Below, in pieces: positions 11,755 through 22,473 of a stretch of DNA of 64,000 nucleotides. How positions within the stretch are numbered: position 1 is the stretch's first letter; the number at the start of each line of letters is the position of its first letter. Both the position numbers and the translations under genes were made by a program. Under the pieces are notes generated by a model that was given only the letters and a program-made list of their open reading frames with translations, was not told the DNA's origin and searched no databases. The stretch is from assembly GCA_021018815.1 (NCBI GenBank), contig JAITYX010000008.1:7810001-7874000 (forward strand). The letters are read 5' to 3'. The DNA comes from Talinum fruticosum (lineage: Eukaryota > Streptophyta > Magnoliopsida > Caryophyllales > Talinaceae).

Positions 11755-12236
11755 GAAACTGGTGCAGTATAATGAGAGTAACAATTGCAAATTGGACTGA
11801 CAGGAACAGCAAAGTTTGTTCTAAACAAACACCAGGTAAATCTCATTATAAAAGGCTAATCTGAAAAAATAACTAGCAAAAGTCTCATATTAGACAAACA
11901 AGGATCTTAATTAATTTCCAGTTGCAGGAAACCTAGAAAAAAAATGCTCTATATTCAATAAGCAACTAAACAAAGACCTCAAATTAATGTCCACCAGCAT
12001 GAAGTCGCTCCAAAGTCAGAACTAATCAGATAATGAATTCGACAAAGTCCAGTTGTAAAGGCAAGACCTGTTCTTATTCAGAAATGAATACACAACTCCA
12101 TAGAAAACTGTAATCCACTGATAATTTACTCATACCTATTACCAGAAGCTATAATGTCATACTAAATAATTTTGCCTCCTCCGTCCTCCCCCAAGCAAAA
12201 GAGCATATAAGCATATGCCAGCTCCCTTCAGAATAA
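11755..12236. repeat. Invertase flanks joined without the gene
   Basis: Bases 11755-11870 match the 3' flank of the invertase (22230-22345: ggtgcagcataatgacagtaac, aggactgacaggaacag, ttataaaaggctaatct). From about 11873 the sequence switches to the invertase 5' flank (25770-26190: gcaaaagtctcatattagac, aacaaggatcttaatta, gaaaactgtaatccactgat). About 3.4 kb containing the whole invertase gene is missing. The block ends at about 12236 where an LTR-like element is inserted; it resumes near 16793. Confidence 0.85.
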
Positions 12237-12239
12237 ATA

Positions 12240-12629
12240 TTAATTCGGGTATTTTCCGGATCGTTCCAGCTCACCCGCCACATTACTAGCCAACTGTGCC
12301 TCATCGGTCGGATAAGGGAGGTATCGACCCAAGCCAACCCTTAACGGACCGGTAAAGCTCAAAGCCCATTAGGGATAGAATTTCCCTAAACCACTGTAAA
12401 TTACTATGCTACCCCTTTAAAATCTCGCTATAAATACTTATCAACACCCAACTTCATAGGGCATATTCCACATTCTCACATTCCCATTTTCTCACAATCA
12501 TACATTCAAGCTCTCAACACATATCCCAAGAAACACATCGAGATCCCTTCAATCAAGTCAATCACGCACATCAAGATCCCTTCAATCAAGTCGATCACTA
12601 ACTTGAGCGTCGGAGGGCGTTCCCTGGAT
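12240..12629. mobile_element. LTR-type remnant, left part, with TATA box
   Basis: Sequence absent from the paralogous flank at 26190-26240. It has a TATA box (ctataaata, 12428-12436), then a direct repeat of about 33 bases (12534-12598, cacatc(g/a)agatcccttc), then cttgagcgtcggagggcgtt, wording commonly seen near the 3' end of plant LTRs. It continues at 16610. It looks like a solo LTR or LTR fragment rather than a full element: no gag or pol frame accompanies it. Confidence 0.6.
12428..12436 (+). promoter_or_regulatory. TATA box in LTR remnant
   Basis: CTATAAATA about 30 bases before a run of CA-rich sequence; the arrangement expected of an LTR promoter. Activity is not shown. Confidence 0.55.
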
Positions 12630-13243
12630 GTAACGCCCCCAATACGTAAATACATAAATAAGTAATTAACAGCGGAAGATTTGTTAATTGGAGACGTTAC
12701 CACCGTTTTCGGAATGAAAACGAGGCAAGTTCATTTGAGCAAATTAATTCGAAAAACAATTTATGTAACAATCCAACCCAATTTTTTTTTCTTTACGTAA
12801 AATGAAATTTCAAAATGTCGAGGATCGGTTAGAGAGGAATCATGAGCCATGAGACCGAGGAAGGGACTAACATGTATGGGGTCAAGACGAAGAATCGAAC
12901 ATTACTTCTCCCGACCAGCCTTTATCTTTTCTTCATCTTTAAACTTTGGGTGTGATTGAGAGTAGTCCGCCATGCGCTCGACTTCCTAAAAATGTTAAAA
13001 TATAAAACAATAGATGTGTGAGATAGAAGCTCAATGACGTTACCATTATAAAATAAAATTGCGATTTAGATGCTATTAAATCATGTATATCTTAAATCAT
13101 CTTTCTTGAATACTCGGCTTGCAAACTTCTCAATTGCCGATTTGCTTTTCCAATTTGGCCAAACTTAAGACCCGTACTTTGGAACAAGCAATCATAGAAT
13201 CCGACTCCTAGGTTCATTTAACCCTAAGGCGATCGGCTGTGAA

Positions 13244-13690
13244 CAATTAAACGATTAAACGATTAAACGGTTAAACGATTAACGATTCTCGTGAACAATT
13301 GAACAATTAACGGTTAAATGCTCGCTAGCTAGCGAGCAACGTTGTCCGAGCGTCCCCGGATCAACCATTTACAATTACAATTACGATTACGATTACGATT
13401 ACGATTACGATCACATTCATTCATGGATCGTCATACGATACGATTACGATTACGATCATCACATTCATTCATGGATCGTCATAACGGTTAACGGGTCCTT
13501 TGCATGGCCAAATCAATTAAATTGTGAAAAACTTATGTATAAGCGCAATGAATTGTAATCGTGTCCGTGAACCGTAAACTGTATCGTGAACCGTAAACTA
13601 TAACCGTGAATCGTAAATCGTAACTTTGAACTATAAACCGCATCCGTGAACTGCGAACTATAATAATTCTGTTGTAACTCGTGAACTGTG
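13244..13690. repeat. Short-period degenerate arrays inside nested element
   Basis: Successive low-complexity blocks: (aacgattaa)n near 13244-13310; a perfect 18-base palindrome gctcgctagctagcgagc at 13320-13337; (tacgat)n near 13370-13462 with cattcattcatggatcgtca occurring twice; and (ccgtgaaccgtaaact)-like units at 13560-13690. Confidence 0.75.
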
Positions 13691-14296
13691 GTCGTGAAGT
13701 GGGTCCAAATTATTTGTATTATTAAAATAGCAACTCAATAATAAAGATAAGCACTTTGGAAAAGGTACAAGCAATAACGTACCTCAGTGTGCCAACACTC
13801 CAATGACTCGATTGTTCCTGCAACACAATTTCAATTCAATTTCTGTTTCCAAAACTAATCTACTTTGTAGATTACTAGTCCTTTAACAACATTTATATGC
13901 ATTTACGATTACCAAACTTTTACTTTTGCGCGCCTATCCATAATGTTTCCTTTTGAGCCCGATATTCATACGTTTCCCAAAAATCATTGATGATATGGTT
14001 TGAATTTGTATATAACGATTGATGAGTTTAATTCCCCATTCTTGTAATATAGCTCAAGTTTGATCTTTTGCTTCTATTACTTCTAGTTTGTGCTTAATGT
14101 AGGCTAAACTTAGTTGTACCACTTATTTCATCTAAAATGCTCGGATGTCCTATTATCCGTAAACTAGTTATATTTCCTACTTAAGGTGTGAGGTTTGGTT
14201 TCCCAATTTCCTAAAAATTTTGGTAAAGTTTCATTTGAAATATAACCTAAAACCATTAGGCTAAAAGCCTTAAAACCTGCATAAAATTCACAATAA

Positions 14297-14381
14297 AACT
14301 CAACGAGCCACACGCTCGGAGTATACAACTCAACGGCCACACGCCGGAGTATACAACTCAACGGCCACATGCCGGAGTATA
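14297..14381. repeat. 28-bp tandem repeat, three units
   Basis: Unit caactcaacggccacacgccggagtata, given here as caactcaacggccac plus acgccggagtata; two near-identical 28-base units (14326-14353, 14354-14381) and a more diverged first unit from 14297. Confidence 0.85.
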
Positions 14382-15689
14382 TTTACAACCACAAAACCAA
14401 GGTTCAAACCAAGTATATAAACCAAGTTACAATCTCGTCGGTGTTCTCATTTTCTTGGGCTCATGAACTTTCCGATTTTTTATTAAGACAAGAACTGTCA
14501 TACATGTATATTTATAGCCGAGGTTTCGGTTAAGCAATTTAATCATAAAAATCTTGATTATCGGGAGATGATTCCGTACGATTAATTCTTTTATGAATAG
14601 TACCAATAATCGGTTAATGATTTAATGGGTCGTAGACGGAATAGTGAAACTCATCAATATTTTAACATGTTGACATTTAAATACTTTGAAAAGTGCAGAC
14701 GATAACGTACTCGAGGTAGTTGATCGTTTTCCTTCGAGTATTGTTTTTCGTTATTTCCTTCGATCATGTCCATTTCCATCGATTTTTCTGTTTTCGGAAG
14801 TAATTTGATTTATGCATTAATAAGCTCGATAGCTACTCTCTATTTATGCAAACTTTTCACATTTGACTTCCTCTAATTCCCCACTTATTACCCAAATTCA
14901 TTTGAATTTCTAACTTCCTTTAATTTCCGTAAATTTCTTTTCCCCCTCCTCCTCCTACTCAATCCAACATTCGAATTTTCCTTTCAAGCCAAGTCTCACT
15001 CTAAGTAATTTGTCGAATCCTCGCAAAGATCATTGCACATTGAATTATTCTTGTCCTTTCACCACCATATGACTTATTATCACCAAATTACTAACTTCAC
15101 TAAAGTCTCTATCAATTTCAATAAAGTTCCCAAGTATAATCCAATTTCATTTTTTAATCAAGCTTAACATAACCTAACTTTTAATCACTTTTCCATGATC
15201 ATATATCTATCTTCCCATTCACTGTCTACATTTCAAATTAATTCGCACTTGTACAATTAAACCAAGACTCAATTACGTTAATTTACTCAAGTTTAGCACA
15301 CATACAAACAAATAAATTCAATCCTCCATCAATCTTCAACGTCTCATTTACACATTCTTGAAACCAACTCCCAAAATTATATATACGCTCATATTTCAAT
15401 CATCCTCAATATTTTTCTTCCAATTCTTCCAGCACCAAGCAATTCATTCATATTCATATAAACCTTAAACAAGCACATTAACAATTATAAACAAACCCAA
15501 ATCAATTTCCAATTCCATATCCACACATATTAAACCCTAAATCCAATTTCAATTTTTCCCACAATTCCTTCACTTCCACTATAATCAATTCACAATTCAC
15601 ATATACTTGCCTAATTACTCAATAATAACATAAATTTGTGATAAAATTTACTTAGAAATTAAGGATCGGAGATGTGGATATATACCTCA

Positions 15690-16140
15690 AATTGAGTTAA
15701 ATGTGAAATCAGATAGTGGTGGCTCGGTGGTGGATATCCGGTGGCTCTGGCAGCGGCACGACACGCTGGTCGGCGGCGTCAGGCGCCGGTCGGCGACCAG
15801 GGATGGCACTAACGTGCAGCAGCAGCAGGGGGCGGTTTTGCCCCGCTGGCGCGAGACAGGGGAGGAGGGAGAAGAACATGGTGCGGGAGCAGGCAGCGGC
15901 CAGGAACGCCGGCGGCGGCTTGCTGGCGCCGGCAGTGGCCAGAGGACGGTGGCACCAGCCCAGTCCGGTGGTAGTGGCAGCAGCAAGGGCAGGGCTGCTT
16001 GGCGCAAAACAGAGCATCGAGGGGAGAGAAGGAGGCGCTGAAGGCGGCAGGGTGGCGCCAGGGGTGCCGCCGGCGGCTGGGTGGCGACTGCAGGTCCGGC
16101 CGGCGACACGGCAGTAGGGGCAGGGGGAGGAGAGGGAGGA
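15690..16140. other. GC-rich island within nested element
   Basis: About 450 bases rich in ggcggc, ggtggt and cagcag words in an otherwise AT-rich neighbourhood. Several overlapping frames stay open on both strands purely through composition (proline/alanine- or glycine/arginine-rich translations). I see no protein family; it is probably LTR promoter/leader DNA. Confidence 0.5.
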
Positions 16141-16609
16141 GATGTGTGTGTGTGGGAAGATGAATGTATTAGCTCCCTTTTCAAACCCCTTTACTGGTTT
16201 ATTCCCGATTCTTCTACCATCTGCCTCTCTTCCTCTTTTTTTTTTTTTTTTTTTGTCCTTTACTATTAATTTATCACATGGTCAAGTATATATCGCACAT
16301 TTGGTTAAATTTTATTTGCTGTTATAACAATTTCAATTTTATATATTGTTCTACTTTATTTATTTCTTTTTACTTATTAATTTAATTTATTTAAATTCGG
16401 AATAAATCATTCGAACACATATATATATATATACATTTCGCGAGTACAAATGTAAATTTGTACGAATTACCCCTTATTATTTGCGATTATCAAATTTGTT
16501 CGCGTATTTTATTTCGGTTTCAGTATTTTGCGCGGCTCAAAGCTCTTAAACAATATTAAGACGATAAAATGCAAAAAAATTAATTACGATTAAGTTTCGG
16601 GGTGTTACA

Positions 16610-16790
16610 CCGGATCCACCCTGAGGCTTCACCTTTTGCAGATTCAGCGGTCGCCATGAGGAATCGAATCAATCGTGTCACATCCTCAAAACCGGAGCGG
16701 TAAATTCTTCCTCTGTCCGAATCAACATCCATATCATCCACTCGGTTTTCTCTGCAAACAAATATATATAGTTTCTAACACACCTTTTCC
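16610..16790. mobile_element. LTR-type remnant, right part
   Basis: Continuation of 12240-12629 after the nested element (ccaccctgaggcttcacc, ttttgcagattcagcgg). Near 16793-16840 the host flank resumes (gttgaagcatagatgccatactctaccct, compare 26215-26245). Confidence 0.55.
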
Positions 16791-19056
16791 TACACATGTC
16801 AACACCCCTTCGTTGAAGCATAGATGCCATACTCTACCCTCTCATCTCTCCCTTTTATCGCTTGCTGCATCACGGGGCCTGCTAGTCACTGACTCGCCGC
16901 TTGTCTCTCGCTTGCCCCTCTGTCGTCTCTCTCCCCAGGCCCTTCTGTCGTTAATCGTCTCCCTCGGTCGCTGGCTCGTGAAGTTACACCAGCCCTTCTC
17001 CGGAGCTTCAGCAACCACCCGTTTGAAGTGAGTGTGTTAGTTTCAGTACGCTTGATTTGGCTTGTTAATTGAAAATTGAAATTTATCCATTTCGTTTGTT
17101 GCCTGAAAGAAGAATATATTTGAACTAAAATTATGGGCATGTTATAGAGGCTAAGTGCTGGCACAATGCAATCAAAATGTTCGCAAACGTAAAGTATTAT
17201 TTATTTTGACTCTTTTAACATGAAAAGGTTAGGGCTCGTTTAAGAACTATGTACTCGTGGACCCGACAGGTCTAGGTTCGGGTCTGGCATTCTCAGGTTT
17301 GGATTCGGTCTTGGTCCTAGTTCATACCCGATAAATATGGATTCGGTTCGAGGAAACTCATGATTAAACATTGCTTGATCAAAGTCAAAGTTTCTAAATC
17401 TTTCATAAGGCTCGTTAGAATCAAGATCCTAATTAGAATTAATTGGGGGTGGTTAGAATCGAACAAGTAGAATCGGATCGAGGATCGTAAGATTCAAATA
17501 TTTATTTGTAATACTTGCAATTTTTTATAAAATCTTTTATAAGAATAAAAATTCAAGCAAATATTTATAAAGATTTATTTATAGAAATCTAATTCAACTA
17601 TACTTTATCAATAATTTTGTTTCGAAGCACATTATTATGATGAATTCTCGAATAAAATTATGTGTCATTAATTTATGAAATTTATTTAGAATCATAGATT
17701 GGATCACAAGATTATAGAATCGTATTATGACCCTGTCACAAATTTTTTGAACTAAATTAGAATCGTAAGATTCTAATACATTTAAGATTCTAATGAGAGT
17801 CGAATCGATGAAGGGTTTTCGGATCGTAGGATTGTAAGACCCGTATCGAGAGTTTAATAACCTCTTGTTTTACTTGTTTAGCAAAAAGAAATCCTTATAA
17901 ATTATTTTCGTCTCATTTATTGGTATTTATTTAAATAAAATAACAATTAGATTAAAAAATAACAATATGAATTAATAAATTTTGTATCAATGGTTGTCGA
18001 GGCAAACTATTATGTTCGCATTTAGAGAAATAACTAACACAAAAGGTAAAAGACCAAATTTTAGAAAGAAAAACGTTATAGCATTATTTGCAAGTCACAA
18101 TCCAAAATCTTGGATCACATGTGGGGTTTGGGCCTCCAATTTTTTTGAACTCAATCCATCTTCTCCTCTCCAAATACAATATTTTCCATAAAATCCACTA
18201 CTAAATATATTTAATTTAGTTTTGGTATTTTATTTGTACCTTATTTGTATGAATAATTTATAAATAATAATTCGTGTAATTTTAAGAAAATTAAATAGTT
18301 ATGTTTATGATAGTAAATTTAATTAAAAATTCACACATCAACATAATAATTTTAATTAATAGTACCAGTACATAACAAAAAGTTTAAGTTGTAACCATGC
18401 ACAAAGTTGAACTTCGAAAATTAAATTGCGAAAGTTCAACACAAAAAATAAAACACAATATGCAAATACAAATTAAAAAAAGTCCGGAAATGGTTCAATC
18501 AAAAAAAAAAAAAAAAAAGTTGCCAATTGGCAATGCTGCTTGAAAGATAAAGGCAGACCTACGAAATGGTGTTGTATGCGGACCAAAAAGAAAGGTAAAA
18601 TATGATTGCATGAAATTGTGGTTTCTTGTGTTGCACAGTGTTTCTTGAACCATGGGGCATAAATTCGGATGTTATAATCCATATTGTATGCTCTTAACCC
18701 TTACGAAAAGGAGAAAAATTATAATACTTATAAGAAAGATAAAAATTGAATTTTTACAAAAAGAAAATAAAGAAAAATTTATTAGAAAAAAATAACTACA
18801 CTACTTGACGTTAAATTATATTAAAAAATTAAAATAAAAAGAATTAATCATTGCTTTTCCGTATTTCAATGGCTATATAATTACGCCAAAAACAGCTCCG
18901 ATAACTTTGAAAAGAGAATAAAATAGGGAAAACATTGAATACTTTTCACAAAATGTAGGAGACCTCTGGGCAATTTTTAGAGATGAGAATCCACCAATAT
19001 GTCATAGCATTAAGTTTATAATGTGAGTCCACATTTATGACAGTAAAACTTATTAT
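16791..19056. other. Intergenic upstream of BAHD copy 3
   Basis: Starts with the resumed duplicated flank (to about 16845). A GC-richer stretch 16860-17031 ending ttgaagtgagtgtg looks like a possible untranslated exon with donor, but no product is recognisable. 17230-17860 holds gggttcggg/gaatcg-rich repeat-like sequence resembling a decayed transposon; the rest is plain AT-rich DNA with a poly-A run at 18501-18518. Confidence 0.5.
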
Positions 19057-19245
19057 TGTTTGCAGATTGCGACTTATCTTATCAGCTTTGGAAATGTCAA
19101 AAATGTTGGGTGGGAGATAAAAGAGCAGATCGGTAGGCAGTGGAAGATTACAGGACAGCCACTGGATTATGATTTATGATTGATTATAGCCTCCAAGAAT
19201 ATCGACAAAAGTTTTACATAGGAAGAGGGATAACGAAGAAAAATA
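19057..19245 (+). promoter_or_regulatory. Proximal promoter of BAHD copy 3
   Basis: Conserved with the region before copy 2 (9800-9988): gattgcgacttat, aaatgttgggtgggagat, gaagattacaggacagccac, ggattatgatttatgattga, then an aggaagagggataa stretch just before the ATG. Conservation between two gene copies marks it as the likely proximal promoter and leader. I cannot place a certain TATA box. Confidence 0.55.
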
Positions 19246-20735
19246 ATGGCATTGAGGATTAAGGCTAGGCACATAGTGAAACCAGCTGAACCAACATGGA
19301 GGGGCACCCTCCCTCTCTCTCAATTAGATCAAATTGGAGCGATTACTCACACTCCCCTCATCTTCATCTACAACAATCCCTCCCTAGAATTGCTTGACGA
19401 TTCATCCCATATGAAGATCATTGATGTCCTCAAACACTCGTTGAGTCAAGCCCTGGTCCCATTCTACCCACTTGCAGGGCGCCTCCACTGGATACCCGGA
19501 GGGAGGCTCGAGCTTCATTGCAATGCAATGGGTGTGGAGCTCATCGAGGCAGAGTCTAGTCAGGAGATAACCGATTTGGGTGACTTGTCGGCATTCAAAG
19601 GCCGTGAATATCTGATCCCTCCTGTGGACTATGAGAAACCTTTTCATGAGATCCCGTTGTTGTTAGTCCAGCTGACTTGGTTTCCATGTGGAGGCATTGG
19701 GCTAAGCACGGCTATGTCCCATGCAGTCGCTGATGGGACAGCGGCGTTCAATTTTATTGAGGATTGGGCTAGGCTTGCTCGCGGTGAGCCATTGGAGGGA
19801 TCACCATATCTGGACCGTCGAATCCTTGATCATGGGTGTAAAACCCTAGATAAGGAGATTCCCCCTTTTGATCATGAAAACTTCTTCCCTGCCAACACAT
19901 TGATATGCGACGAGGCCAAAATGGAGGACACCAATGCAACTACGTTATTATTGACAAAGAGTCAAGTCGATGAGCTTAGGAAGATGGCTAATAGGGAAAG
20001 AAAGCATGACTGTGAGGAGCGTCCGTATAGTCACTTTGAAGCTATTGCGGCCCATGCATGGAGATGCATATCCAAGGCACGCGAACAAAGGAGTGAGCAA
20101 ATGACATCCTTGTTTTTTTATGTGGACTTACGTAGGCGCATAGATCCACCATTGCCACCGAGGTATATGCTTGCATTTGAGCTCTTCAATTGACATGTAT
20201 GGCATCGGTTTACCCATGCCATTTTTTGGTTTCTAATAGCATGTTATGTTATAGTGTAATTTGGATATGCTAATTCTTTGAACACAGATACTTTGGCAAT
20301 GTTGTTGTCAATGTCAGAGCATCTAGCCAAGCGGGAGAGCTCATATCAACACCCCTAAGCTACACATGCCGAAAACTAAGAGAAGTGGCAAATAAGATGA
20401 CAAATGAGTCTATTCGGTCCATGATCGACTTCCTTAAAGACCAGAAAAGTTTGTCTAATTATCAAGATAGGAGCGCCCTAGGAAGCACTAATGGTGTTTA
20501 TTACGGCAACCTTAACATTGGGGTTGCGAGCTGGTTGAACCTCCCGGTACGTGGTCTAGATTTTGGGTGGGGGAAGGAGATGTACATGGGTCCAGGTTGT
20601 CATGACTTTGATGGGGATGTCATGATTTTGCCTGGCTACGACAAAGATGGCTCCGTGGTGGTGGTCGTGGGTTTGCAAGTTACTCATGTGGAGAAATTCA
20701 AGAACTTGTTTTATGAGGATATCTACCGAATCTAA
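19246..20735 (+). CDS. BAHD acyltransferase copy 3, intact (spermidine hydroxycinnamoyl transferase-like)
   Basis: Predicted cytosolic acyl-CoA-dependent acyltransferase; the closest family I recognise is spermidine hydroxycinnamoyl transferase, which makes phenolamides of the pollen coat. Exon 1 is 19246-20162 (AG|gtatatgc), intron 126 bases, exon 2 is 20288-20735 (aacacag|ATAC), giving 454 residues, the usual BAHD length. Early hallmark VKPAEPTWRGTLPLS is at residues ~11-25. The catalytic motif HAVAD is residues 159-163, with H159 as general base; the structural DFGWG is residues 397-401, and YMGPGCHDFDGD follows. The reading frame is unbroken across the splice. Start chosen at the ATG before ALRIKARHIVKP, aligned with copy 2. 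Substrate is not provable from sequence: shikimate and other BAHD acceptors remain possible. Confidence 0.93.
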
Positions 20736-20872
20736 TAACACCAAGGTCATTATTTATCTGTCTACAAATTTCCAGGGGTTCGAAGTTTCTACTACAAAAT
20801 GAAATTATCATGAGAAATAACTGCAGTTTTTTTTCTTTTTTTTTGTGTAATTCATGTATTTGTACTGTAAAG

Positions 20873-20878
20873 AATAAA
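20873..20878 (+). terminator. Poly(A) signal of BAHD copy 3
   Basis: AATAAA about 140 bases after the stop codon, inside 3' sequence conserved among copies 1, 2 and 3 (tgtactgtaaagaataaat). Confidence 0.55.
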
Positions 20879-20972
20879 TCTCCCTGTGTGCTATTTGGTT
20901 TTGAAGCTTAAAGAACCATTAATGTATAAGTATGTTGCTTATATTGCTTAAAATAATTGGGAAGTTCCAATT

Positions 20973-22058
20973 TTTTTCCCTCTTTGGACATCCTATTTAG
21001 AAACTCAACTATGCTATATATATTCGATTCAGTTTTAAGTTGGGTCATTATCAGTTAAGACTAACTATAGGTCGGTTAATGTTTCGTCCAATTAACATGC
21101 CTAAAAAAATAACTTTGATGGAAAATGTTAAGAGTTAGGTTCGGTTTGGCTCGGGCCATTTTCGGTTTTGGTTCCACATTCGAGTTAGTTATTTCGGGTT
21201 TGATTCAGGTCATTAAGTTTCAGTCATTTTGTTAGGCCTATGCCTATCCATGAGACCAGTGTGCACGATGGACTGAGCCAATATGATTGAGCGCTCTGGT
21301 CAAACTGTGTAGTCCATGAACAAGTCACAAGATACAAAAGTGCAGTGCGCAGAACAAAAATAGTCATGCTATACACTTTCAAATACACAGTTTAGACTAA
21401 TGGGAAAATCTTGTAAATGTTTTGCCTAGAATGAAGTATCTGAGTGTTTATACATACATGTGTTCAGAGTGTCGAACGCTCATATCTATGTCCGAGTGTC
21501 AACTGTTGGACACGAGTACTTGAGGAAAAATGAGGAGTCTAAATAACATAGATTATAACCTGATTATTTCAACGCCCCCCTTCTCAAACAAACGCACACC
21601 CCAAATAAAGGAGTGGGCCGCAACAAATATGCGTATGTACAGTTCAGATCTACATTAAACATCATGGGAATGTTCACCTCCGACATAAATTGCATTCACA
21701 AAACAATTTATAAAATATATTGCTGAGCAGAACATGAACGCATATTAGGTAGTAGCCCAGATATTCAAAAGAGATGAAAGAACTTAACGTCCCAAAATGT
21801 TGGTGCAGAGTTTAGGAACATTGGAGCAGAAGCAAAGGAATTCTATAAGGAGTGCCTAACTGCCTATGGTACTGTGGTGTGGATTCATAATGTAAAAGTT
21901 CAAATATATAATCTGTTCCACGAAAACTTTGCCGAATGACTTCATTATAGGCGGCAAAAGTCCAAACATATACTATGTTCCATGAAAACCTCGGTGAAAC
22001 TCTCACTACTATGCCGTGACATCTTCTGCAAGTTCGCTGAGCAAGATATTAGACCAGT
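20973..22058. repeat. 3'-flank duplication block, copy 3
   Basis: Partner of 4215-5298. It has no equivalent of the MITE at 3780-4207; at that point it reads aagtatgttgcttatattgc. It separates BAHD copy 3 from the invertase 3' flank, whereas behind copy 2 no such block occurs. Confidence 0.85.
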
Positions 22059-22229
22059 GTAAATGTAGTATGGAATATCGTTTTTGCTAACTGATACGAT
22101 ACGAGGTCAAAATACTTGACAGGGACCTGGGTGACGCGCCAAGAACTAGATATTCTTCATTCACTTCTTATCCGAAGCCATACAAACAAAACCCGTTTAA
22201 CTTGTTGTAAGAATTGCAAGCTTAATAGG

Positions 22230-22440
22230 AACTTACAGGTGCAGCATAATGACAGTAACAATTGCAAATAGGACTGACAGGAACAGAAAAATTTGTTCTC
22301 CACAAAGACCAGGTAAGCATTGTTATAAAAGGCTAATCTAAATTGCTTGCCAAAGTCTCCTGTCAGATGCTAAATTGCAGCATAATGACAGCAACAATAG
22401 CATAATGACAGCATAATGACAGTACAAATCGACATTGCAA
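22230..22440. repeat. Invertase 3' flank with short tandem repeats
   Basis: 22230-22345 matches 11755-11870. At 22378-22425 the word agcataatgacag recurs three to four times in tandem. Non-coding. Confidence 0.75.
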
Positions 22441-22473
22441 TAATAACTGCCTGGAGGTCCTTGAACTCCACTG

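Larger units (their letters stand above)
12630..16609. mobile_element. Nested ~4 kb LTR-like element (candidate solo LTR)
   Basis: The unit begins TGTAACGCCCC and ends GGGGTGTTACA, so its ends are near-perfect inverted repeats with TG..CA termini, as in LTRs. Flanks are ctgga (12625-12629) and ccgga (16610-16614), a 5-base target duplication with one mismatch. Removing it rejoins the host LTR remnant. I found no second copy of the end sequence inside and no gag, protease, reverse transcriptase or integrase, so a long solo LTR or a non-autonomous element is most likely. It holds short-period arrays (13244-13690), a 28-bp tandem repeat (14297-14381) and a GC-rich island (15690-16140). Confidence 0.7.

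Noticed and set aside
13370..13462. Repeats resembling a CRISPR array
   Set aside because: Six-base tandem units without unique spacers, in a plant genome inside a transposon.
15687..16184. 165-residue open frame on the minus strand, with overlapping plus-strand frames of 112 and 133 residues
   Set aside because: All sit in one GC-rich low-complexity island inside a transposon-like unit; translations are compositional (Pro/Ala or Gly/Arg) and match no family I know.
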